Source: Gammaproteobacteria bacterium (GTDB lineage Bacteria > Pseudomonadota > Gammaproteobacteria > GCA-001735895). Taken from it: a stretch of DNA of 37,980 nt. The notes under the pieces are model-generated. The model had not been told where the DNA came from. It did not search any database and worked only from the letters and a program-made list of their open reading frames with translations. This document shows, in pieces, positions 19,800 through 27,005 of the stretch (its first letter is position 1; every line of letters begins with the position of its first letter). The position numbers were made by a program, and so were the translations under genes. The stretch covers positions 1 through 37,980 of the forward strand of contig JAAEPH010000483.1 of NCBI GenBank assembly GCA_024232855.1. Direction: 5' to 3'.

Positions 19800-20387
19800 T
19801 TGACTCGAAAAAAACCAGAAACGCTCGCCGTTGATTTATTGTCACAGTTGTTGAGCCAAAGGGTAAAATCCCTGCGCAAAAATCATGGCTGGACGCTAGA
19901 GAAACTTTCAGCGCTTTCCGGAGTCAGCCGTTCAATGTTGAGTCAGATCGAACGTGGTAAAGCCAATCCGACGCTGGAAGTGACTTGCCGAATCGCCAGG
20001 GCATTCAGAATTTCCATTGGCGAGCTTGTTGAAGAACCCTGGCTGGGATCGTCTATCAAGATAATTCACTATAATGACCCCACCTATCTGTATCGCTCCG
20101 ATAGCCTGTGTACGATCCGTACTCTTTCACCGTTGAATACAGAGAAAGCGGTCGAGTTTTACGAGCTGACCATCAGTCCGAAGGCTGAACTGCGCAGTGC
20201 AGCTCACTTTGACGGCACGCATGAGCTTCTGACCGTGGTAAAGGGCGGTGTCCGTGTCCTGTCAGGTACAGAAAGCAGTAAGCTCGGAAAGGGAGATTCC
20301 GCTCATTATCGAGCGGACCGGGATCATGTGATAAGCAATCCAGGCAAAGGAGAGGCTGTCTGCTTCCTCGTGGTAATTTACATTTAG
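19800..20387 (+). CDS. XRE-family regulator with C-terminal cupin domain
   Basis: HTH (LEKLSALSGVSRSMLSQIERGKANPTLEV) plus cupin-like C-terminus; TTG start with upstream AAAGGA; divergent from tdh. Confidence 0.85.
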   Translation: MTRKKPETLAVDLLSQLLSQRVKSLRKNHGWTLEKLSALSGVSRSMLSQIERGKANPTLEVTCRIARAFRISIGELVEEPWLGSSIKIIHYNDPTYLYRSDSLCTIRTLSPLNTEKAVEFYELTISPKAELRSAAHFDGTHELLTVVKGGVRVLSGTESSKLGKGDSAHYRADRDHVISNPGKGEAVCFLVVIYI

Positions 20388-20466
20388 GCTTCGAGGAGTT
20401 TGAAAATGTATCTCACAGTAGTCTCTACACGGCTGAATGGTCCAGCCTCGTGGGAGACCTCAGCCG

Positions 20467-20853
20467 TCAGTCGGCTGGTAGCTGGCGCGGCCGACCATCG
20501 ACTCCGAGCGCGACAAACTTGAATTTGGCTTCGGTTACCTTGACCGTGTTACGCGAGCGGTCGCGTTGCACCCAGGCCTCGACGTGAATGTCGAGCGAAG
20601 TATTGCCCACGGCCTGAATTTCGGTATAGACGCAGAGTATGTCGCCCACCTTGACCGGGCGGATGAAGTTCATGCCGTCGAGCGCGACGGTGACCGTGCG
20701 GCACTGCGCGCGTTCGCTGGAGCAGATGCCGGCGGCGATATCCATTTGCGACAGCACCCAGCCGCCGAAGATGTCGCCCGCCGGATTCTGGTCGGCGGGC
20801 ATGGCGAGGGTACGGGTGGTGAGTTCGCCGTGGGGTTTATCGGGCATCTTCAA
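20467..20853 (-). CDS. Acyl-CoA thioesterase (YciA-like hotdog fold)
   Basis: 128 aa; MPADQNPAGDIFGGWVLSQMDIAAG. Confidence 0.87.
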   Translation of the reverse strand: MKMPDKPHGELTTRTLAMPADQNPAGDIFGGWVLSQMDIAAGICSSERAQCRTVTVALDGMNFIRPVKVGDILCVYTEIQAVGNTSLDIHVEAWVQRDRSRNTVKVTEAKFKFVALGVDGRPRQLPAD

Positions 20854-20981
20854 GCCATAGTGCAGTGAGGAAGGAAACCATCATAGAAAGACTGGTCGGC
20901 GCAGTCAAAGTGTTTGCGTTGGCGATCATGAGAGCAGGCGGATACATGCCGCCGTTCTCAACGGGACCGTATGCGCCGGGA

Positions 20982-21743
20982 TTACTCGATGGCGTCACGA
21001 ATTCTGATTAAGTCACCATCGAGTGCCGGTTGACCGTGCCACCATTGATAATCGGGTGATTGATGGCCTACGCCATAGAGAACATTCCTGCGATGGTAAA
21101 TCAGGCTTTGCCGTAATTTTGATAGCTCCTTGGTTTGACTATTAGCAGCGGAGGCGATCAGTTGTTTCCCTTCCGTCAGCTTGAGATCGGCAATATCCAG
21201 CTGGCGTCTACCATTGGCAAACTGTTCGCGAACATAACGGGGACTATGGCAGCCGACACAGATCCATTGGCGTACTTCGGGACCGCGATCAGCCGACATG
21301 GTGTCGTCATGATCGCCGTCATGTAGATGACAGTAAGCGGAACCGGGGGCGCGATAATTACCGCTCTTCAAGGGTTTTCGCCAATCCTGTTCGTGCGCTT
21401 CGATGCGGTTGAGGACACCGTGTTTCGATTTCGAGTAACTGTGACTGGCGGGGCCTTCGTGGCAATTCGTACAGCCCTGGTTTTTTCTTGCTTTTACGTT
21501 CGCATCCGCATGGAGACTACCGTGACAGCTGCTACAACCAACCCCGGAGGCAGGGTCATGCGGACCGTTACGCCATTGTCTGATCAGCTCAGGATTCCGA
21601 TCTGAATGACAGCTGACGCACTCGCTATCCGTAAATGGACCCTGTGCGGGAATCTCGTTGGCCAGGGCAGTGTGAACAGCCAGGCTGAGCATGCTCAACA
21701 GGCAGACTATATACCTGATCCGATAAATGACGGCTGCCGCCAT
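20982..21743 (-). CDS. Multiheme cytochrome c, hydroxylamine-oxidoreductase-like family
   Basis: Signal peptide; CVSCH, CSSCH, CTNCH, CVGCH plus degenerate SAYCH; HAO-like C-terminal segment (YGVGHQSPDYQWWHG). Confidence 0.8.
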   Translation of the reverse strand: MAAAVIYRIRYIVCLLSMLSLAVHTALANEIPAQGPFTDSECVSCHSDRNPELIRQWRNGPHDPASGVGCSSCHGSLHADANVKARKNQGCTNCHEGPASHSYSKSKHGVLNRIEAHEQDWRKPLKSGNYRAPGSAYCHLHDGDHDDTMSADRGPEVRQWICVGCHSPRYVREQFANGRRQLDIADLKLTEGKQLIASAANSQTKELSKLRQSLIYHRRNVLYGVGHQSPDYQWWHGQPALDGDLIRIRDAIE

Positions 21744-22066
21744 CAGTTGTGCTCCCGATTGTAGTCGGTGTACGCACCCGTCTGCCAGAGCCCGGAAGGT
21801 TCAGGTTCGATACCCGCTTTGCGCTCTGTTTCGGAAATATCTCGTATCTCGCGGGCTTTGTTGCCGATACTTTCCAGTGCGGCCTCCATTTTGCGGTGTC
21901 CTTGCTCAACCCCTTCCAGGTTTCCGTGCGCGGCTGATTTATATGCCCCCAGGTTATCGAAATACCACATCTCGAAATAATCCCGCTCTATCGCAGAGAC
22001 GTTATAGAAGGCTGACGCCTGGCCTTCGTAAAAACCAATGCGCTCTATTGGCCACAGACTAGTCAT
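21743..22066 (-). CDS. Small helical protein resembling the HAO-family C-terminal segment
   Basis: ATG at 22066 overlaps the upstream stop (ATGA) and its own stop overlaps the cytochrome start (TGATG); YKSAAHGNLEGVEQGH...ALESIGNKAREIRD. Confidence 0.7.
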   Translation of the reverse strand: MTSLWPIERIGFYEGQASAFYNVSAIERDYFEMWYFDNLGAYKSAAHGNLEGVEQGHRKMEAALESIGNKAREIRDISETERKAGIEPEPSGLWQTGAYTDYNREHN

Positions 22067-23442
22067 CGGATAGGGCGGTCGTTCGTAGGCGGATGGTTGA
22101 AGCAGGTCGTCACTGCGCAGGCCCCTTCGCAAAGACGGTGCCGGGGACAAATCGTTCCACAAACCTCGGGCAGCGGTGAGGTGGCATGAACCAGGTCTCC
22201 GGCGTGTTGCCAGTCTCCACGGGCGGCGGCTTCCAGCCAGTCGGGGATGAAGTTACCGAGGGGGCAGGCATTGCGACAACCGGGAACGCCGCAATCGAGA
22301 CAGCGTTCGGCCTGAAGCCGCAGGCTCTCTGTAGAGAGGGGCTGTTCTGCCTCGCGCCAATCGCTCAAACGGACGACAGGTGGACGCGGCGGCGGTGTTA
22401 CCCGGGGTCTGGAAGCCATTGGCTTGCGCTTTAGTAAATGGCTGGCATCCTGGCGCAGCTGGGGTCGAAACAGATTACGTGCATCGCGAATCTCGAGCGC
22501 ATCGGTGGGGCAGGAGGTAATGCAGCGGGCGCAGCCCATGCAGTCCTCGAGACCGGTGATCTTGCCGGTCGCCTTGCCCTGCCGCCATACCGGGATACCC
22601 ATGTCACAGACCTGTTCGCAACGCTGGCAATCGACGCAAAGCCGGGTGTCCATCTCGATGTCATAGAAACCGGCATGATTGAGCAGGCCGAATGTGGCGC
22701 CATAGGGGCAGAGGTAGCGACAGTAGAAACGGTTGCCGACGATGGGAACGATGAAAAAACTGCCGAAGTAGGTGAGGCCCACCACCAGTGCGAACATGTC
22801 GACCAGGGTAGTTGTCCATGTATTGGGCGGAAATTGGGTCGCCACCATTACACCCACATACCAGACCAGAAAAAACCACTTGGTATGACGCAGCCGCCAG
22901 GCCCAGTCGCCGCGTAAAGAGAAGCGGCGGAACGGAAACCCCACAGTTTCACGGATACCGACACAGGGGCAGCCGAAACCACAGATGATGCGACGCCCAA
23001 ACAGGAACACCAGCAGCAAGGTGAAAAAGAAGCTAAGGGTTCCCGGGGTATGCAGGGCAGGAAAAACCGGTTGGCTCCAGACGAAACCCATGTAGGGCTC
23101 GAACATCGGCCTGAGCAAGGGGATCAGCCACCAGAATCCGGTGACAACCGATACCAGAATGATCAGGCGCTTGCGCGTATAGGGGTTTCGTTCCGCACGG
23201 ATACGCCAAAGCCCAAATGCAAGAATAATCGCATATTCGGTATAGCGATTGAGCCAGGCGGGATTGTCGTACAGATAGAACCACGATTCATTCAGCCAAC
23301 CGAGAAAGGCCAGGGTAAAAGCCGCCATGGACAGCGCCATGACCCAGCCCCGATAGCGTCCCGGCAGGAGATCCTGATAGGTCGCGCCATTCGAGCGGGC
23401 ACTGTAGGCCAAAAGTGTCTTATTCCGGCTTGTCGCATTCAC
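22063..23442 (-). CDS. NapH/CcoG-like polytopic polyferredoxin with C-terminal GltD-type Fe-S domain
   Basis: 459 aa, several TMs, CGFGCPC, CRYLCPYG, CVDCQRCEQVCDMG, CMGCARCITSCP, then CLDCGVPGCRNACPLGNFIPDW...CGTICPRHRLCEGAC. Confidence 0.85.
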   Translation of the reverse strand: MNATSRNKTLLAYSARSNGATYQDLLPGRYRGWVMALSMAAFTLAFLGWLNESWFYLYDNPAWLNRYTEYAIILAFGLWRIRAERNPYTRKRLIILVSVVTGFWWLIPLLRPMFEPYMGFVWSQPVFPALHTPGTLSFFFTLLLVFLFGRRIICGFGCPCVGIRETVGFPFRRFSLRGDWAWRLRHTKWFFLVWYVGVMVATQFPPNTWTTTLVDMFALVVGLTYFGSFFIVPIVGNRFYCRYLCPYGATFGLLNHAGFYDIEMDTRLCVDCQRCEQVCDMGIPVWRQGKATGKITGLEDCMGCARCITSCPTDALEIRDARNLFRPQLRQDASHLLKRKPMASRPRVTPPPRPPVVRLSDWREAEQPLSTESLRLQAERCLDCGVPGCRNACPLGNFIPDWLEAAARGDWQHAGDLVHATSPLPEVCGTICPRHRLCEGACAVTTCFNHPPTNDRPIR

Positions 23443-23682
23443 GGCTAGTGCTGTTTCAATTTCATAATTGCGAGTTCAGTTAGCTCGTCAACGCAGCGAA
23501 GTCCTCTGGAAACGGTAAGCGTCCGACGGGGTGAAAGGATTGCTCATAGCGCCATGAGCGCGAATATGCCGAAAGAAAAGCCTGGCCGAACAGGGAGCGC
23601 ATTGCCTAGAATCCAGTCGTTCCAGCGCATCCTTTACTTTCCTCGAGTTCAGTGTTTGTAATAATTCCCAAATTAATCGTTA

Positions 23683-23702
23683 ATTCAATAGATTAATTGA
23701 AT
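23683..23702. promoter_or_regulatory. Candidate ArsR-family operator
   Basis: ATTCAAT-AGATTA-ATTGAAT inverted repeat in the intergenic region just upstream of the ArsR gene. Confidence 0.4.
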
Positions 23703-23730
23703 AATTGAAATACAAAGGGCCAATATTTCA

Positions 23731-24384
23731 ATGGGCAATTTCAAGCACGACCTTTTCAGCCAGTTTGCACGTGTTGCGAAGGCGATGAGTAATGGTTACC
23801 GGCTGGAACTACTGGAGTTTCTCGCGCAGGGTGAGCGCAGCGTGGAAGCCTTGTCGCGGATTTCCGGCCTGACCGTGGCCAATACCTCCCAGCATCTGCA
23901 ACAGCTTAGACAGGCTGGCCTGGTGGCTAATCGCAAACAGGGGCACAAGGTCTACTATCGATTGAGTGGCCTGGATGTCGTGGCGCTACTCGGGTCATTG
24001 CGGGACGTGGCGGAGCGGCGCGTGGCCGATGTGGATCGTCTTGTGGATGATTACCTGACCGTCAAGGATAGCCTGGAACCGGTTCCGGCCAGCGAATTGC
24101 TTGACCGAGCCAGAGAGGGGCTTGTTACCGTGCTCGATGTACGCCCGGCGGAGGAGTACGCGGCGGGGCACCTGCCCGGCGCCATCAATATCCCTCTGAA
24201 TGAACTGGAAAAGCATCTCAATCAATAGAATCCAGAACATGAGATTGTCGCCTACTGCCGTGGACCACATTGCGTGCTTGCCTTCGATGCGGTGGCCAGG
24301 TTGCGCGACAAGGGCATGACTGCGCGGCGCCTGGATGGCGGCCTTCCCGAGTGGAAACTGGAAGGGTTTCCTGTCGAGTCCTGA
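23731..24384 (+). pseudogene. ArsR-family regulator fused to rhodanese domain, interrupted by in-frame TAG at 24226-24228
   Basis: ORF 23731-24228 ends inside the rhodanese domain; the same frame continues to 24384 as NPEHEIVAYCRGPHCVLAFDAVARLRDKGMTARRLDGGLPEWKLEGFPVES*. Confidence 0.85.
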
Positions 24385-24493
24385 AGAATCAGGGTGACGC
24401 CCATTAGCCGGCCCCAGTCAATAATCAAGGTGGTAATCCGCTGAAAACAGCATAAAGTATATTTCCCCCACCGCTGCATACGAATTCGCACCC

Positions 24494-24663
24494 GTTATCC
24501 TAGAAAACGCCGTAGGGCGCGAAAAAGATGTGCACCAAAAGTAGGCGCCATGAGGCGAGCGATTGATTTAGGTAGCATATAGCTAGATGAATCAATCGCT
24601 CGCCTAAAGCGCCTACTTTTGGTGTGCAGACTTTCGTGATCCTACTGCGTTTTCTAGGGTTAT
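24494..24663. mobile_element. MITE: 160-bp palindromic element with 5-bp target-site duplication GTTAT
   Basis: CCTAGAAAACGC...GCGTTTTCTAGG (24499-24658) with ~70-nt complementary arms, flanked by GTTAT at 24494-24498 and 24659-24663. Confidence 0.85.
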
Positions 24664-24752
24664 ATCTATGTTTTTCTTCGGGCGTAAAACGACGCAGACA
24701 AACTGCTGGCGTTTCGGCATCGATGCGCTAATAATCCGCTGAACGTGCCGGG

Positions 24753-25721
24753 GTGGTGCATTCGCGCAAGCTGTCCCCGGTCCGGTCATTCAATTTGGGT
24801 GCCATGTCCAGCAAAGCAGAGCTTCTGATCACGCCGCGCCCCGGCGTTGTCGTTTCCAACCTCACCTGTTTTTCGGCGATGGTGATGTGGTCATTTGCGT
24901 TTCCGGTCGCGGAATTAATGCTGCAGAGCTGGGGTACCGTCGCGCTGGTGCTGGTGCGCCAGCTCATCGCGGTCGGCGCCCTGTTCCTGTTCTGGCTTTA
25001 CCTCGACGGGCCTGCACGAATTCGCTCGGCCGACTGGCTGGGTGGGGTCCGTGTAGGTGGCGTTGGTTTTGGTCTCGGCTCGATCATGTTCCTGGTCGGT
25101 CAGAGCATGTCCGATGCGGTGACCCCGGCGATCGCCGCATCGATGATGCCGATCGTCGGTGCGCTGCTGGAAGTGACTCTCGACGGGCGGCGTCTGCGTC
25201 CGCGGCTTGTCAGCGGCATCGTGTTTGCGCTGCTGGGCGGTTTGCTCGCCACAGGAGCGCGAATGGGCGAGGGAAACTTCGGCTGGGGCAGCCTGCTGTG
25301 CCTGTTCTCGGTTGTTCTGTTTGCCTGGGCGACACGCGCCACGACGCGGGGTTTTCGTTCGCTCTCCTTTGTCGGGCAGACCACGATCACGCTCTGCGGT
25401 AGCCTCCTTGTGGTACTGGCCGTGTACCTGCTCATGCTGTTGATCGATATTCCCGGAACGGCAATCGGAATACACGACTCGCGTCATGTCCTGTTGCTGT
25501 TGTTTACTTCGATCGCCTCGCTTGCGCTGGCCCAGTTCATGTGGATCAGGGGCGCCGCCGGCCTGGGAATCCTGCTCGCGTCGCTGCACGTGAATGCAGT
25601 GCCGTTTTACGTCATGGTTGCCGTCGTGCTGTTTCTCGGTGAATCCTGGAACTGGGGGCAGGCGGCGGGCGCCGCGCTGGTTGCGATCGGGGTGCTGCTG
25701 GCGCAATCGGCATCACGTTAA
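24753..25721 (+). CDS. EamA/DMT-superfamily permease
   Basis: 322 aa, ~10 TM; two EamA-like repeats. Start may be the internal ATG (MSSKAELL...). Confidence 0.82.
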   Translation: MVHSRKLSPVRSFNLGAMSSKAELLITPRPGVVVSNLTCFSAMVMWSFAFPVAELMLQSWGTVALVLVRQLIAVGALFLFWLYLDGPARIRSADWLGGVRVGGVGFGLGSIMFLVGQSMSDAVTPAIAASMMPIVGALLEVTLDGRRLRPRLVSGIVFALLGGLLATGARMGEGNFGWGSLLCLFSVVLFAWATRATTRGFRSLSFVGQTTITLCGSLLVVLAVYLLMLLIDIPGTAIGIHDSRHVLLLLFTSIASLALAQFMWIRGAAGLGILLASLHVNAVPFYVMVAVVLFLGESWNWGQAAGAALVAIGVLLAQSASR

Positions 25722-25760
25722 CCCGCATCGCTCACCAGGATGACGGGCCCTCGCTTGTTC

Positions 25761-25840
25761 TTTGAATTCACAAGGAATTTTCTTCAGGCGGGTTACGCAC
25801 TGTTATTCCGCTCCTTCAGAAATTCCCTTGTGAATCCAAA
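25761..25840. repeat. Inverted repeat (decayed MITE or terminator)
   Basis: TTTGAATTCACAAGGAATTTTCTTCAGG / CCTTCAGAAATTCCCTTGTGAATCCAAA imperfect arms. Confidence 0.6.
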
Positions 25841-26009
25841 GCCCTGCGCGATGATGTGCAAGGAAGCACGAATGCGGTGGAGGCAGGAGCCGAGAACCGC
25901 CATCCCGCCCCCTGGTGAGCGATGCGGGCTAGAACGGGCGTTTTTCCACCCTCGGGTATAGACTCTTGATCGAGGGAACACTCGAATCTTGTCCTTCCCA
26001 GTCAGAGGT

Positions 26010-26120
26010 TCAATTACCGATCTTGAAATGACCGTCACGAAACGCCTGTTCATCGGTAGGGATGCGGCTGAAGGTATTGGTTTCGTGAGCGATTTCAGTG
26101 GTAAGAATTCGAAAGCTCAT
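26010..26120 (-). pseudogene. N-terminal stub of an MlrC/M81-family metallopeptidase
   Basis: MSFRILTTEIAHETNTFSRIPTDEQAFRDGHFKIGN*: the HETNTFS signature of the MlrC N-terminus, 36 aa only. Confidence 0.55.
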
Positions 26121-26160
26121 TGCTCCATCCTGACGCCAGGCTTGTCTGGATTTTTCCCTG

Positions 26161-26922
26161 TTACTCGTCTTCGGCCAGCATCGCTAAATCGTTGGCAGCC
26201 TTACGCAACAATGGCAGGTAGCGTTCACTTTGATTGATGGAGATACGCGACGCCGGAGCCTGGATCGCGAGCGAACTATAAAATCTGCCTCGCTTGTCCT
26301 TGATAGGTACCGCGATGGCGACAACATCATCATAAAATTCCTGGTTGTCGATAGAGAACTGTTGCCGTTCGATATTATCGATTTCGGCGAGCAGCATGTC
26401 GGGATCGGTAATCGTGTTTTTTGCGCGAGCCTCAAGCTTTAGCTTATTGATTACCGCCTTGCGCCGGGATTTTGGCAGCGTACTCAGGTAAAGTTTGCCG
26501 CTCGCGGTGCAGTAAAGTGGAACCCGCATCCCGATTGAAAACTGCAGCCGCAATGGTGCCTGGGTTTCAACGCGATCAGAGTAGGCCATGTACAGACCAT
26601 CGGGGTAGGCGATATTGCAGGTTTCACCGACCTTCTCTGACAGTTCGGTCAGTATTGCGTGGCGTGTGGCACCGAAACGAGAGTTGGCCAGGACTCCGAC
26701 AGCAACATCAAAAAGGCGATTGCCGGCCTGATAACTTTTACCATCGATTCTCTTGAGCAGGTATCCCCGCGCTTCGAGCTTGGCGCAGAGCCGGTGCGCG
26801 GTTGCCTTGGGCAGGTTCAGCACCTCGTTGATCTCGGTTGCGCTAAGCGGCTTCGTCGATGCGGCGACGGTGTCGAGAATATCGAGCACCCGCTCGATCG
26901 TGGAACCGCGTTCGCGTTTCAT
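26161..26922 (-). CDS. IclR-family transcriptional regulator
   Basis: N-terminal wHTH (TIERVLDILDTVAASTKPLSATEINEVLNLPKATAHRLCAKLEARGYL) and IclR effector domain. Confidence 0.9.
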   Translation of the reverse strand: MKRERGSTIERVLDILDTVAASTKPLSATEINEVLNLPKATAHRLCAKLEARGYLLKRIDGKSYQAGNRLFDVAVGVLANSRFGATRHAILTELSEKVGETCNIAYPDGLYMAYSDRVETQAPLRLQFSIGMRVPLYCTASGKLYLSTLPKSRRKAVINKLKLEARAKNTITDPDMLLAEIDNIERQQFSIDNQEFYDDVVAIAVPIKDKRGRFYSSLAIQAPASRISINQSERYLPLLRKAANDLAMLAEDE

Positions 26923-27005
26923 ACGTGTCGGCCTTTGTCAGGATAGATATCAGCATGCCGGGCGCTTGCCCATGAAAAGGTAGATCTAAGGAGATGCACC
27001 ATGAT

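Noticed and set aside
22067-22162. N-terminal extension of the 139-aa ORF (MWNDLSPAPSL...)
   Set aside because: Overlaps the upstream Fe-S protein; the ATG at 22066 with ATGA coupling is the better start.
24915-25706. 263-aa minus-strand ORF antisense to the DMT permease
   Set aside because: Complement of a hydrophobic membrane-protein gene gives Gln/Arg/His-rich artefact.
25740-25961. 73-aa plus-strand ORF
   Set aside because: Spans an inverted repeat and has no recognisable domain.
25989-26237. 82-aa plus-strand ORF
   Set aside because: Overlaps the more meaningful minus-strand MlrC stub and the IclR 3' end.
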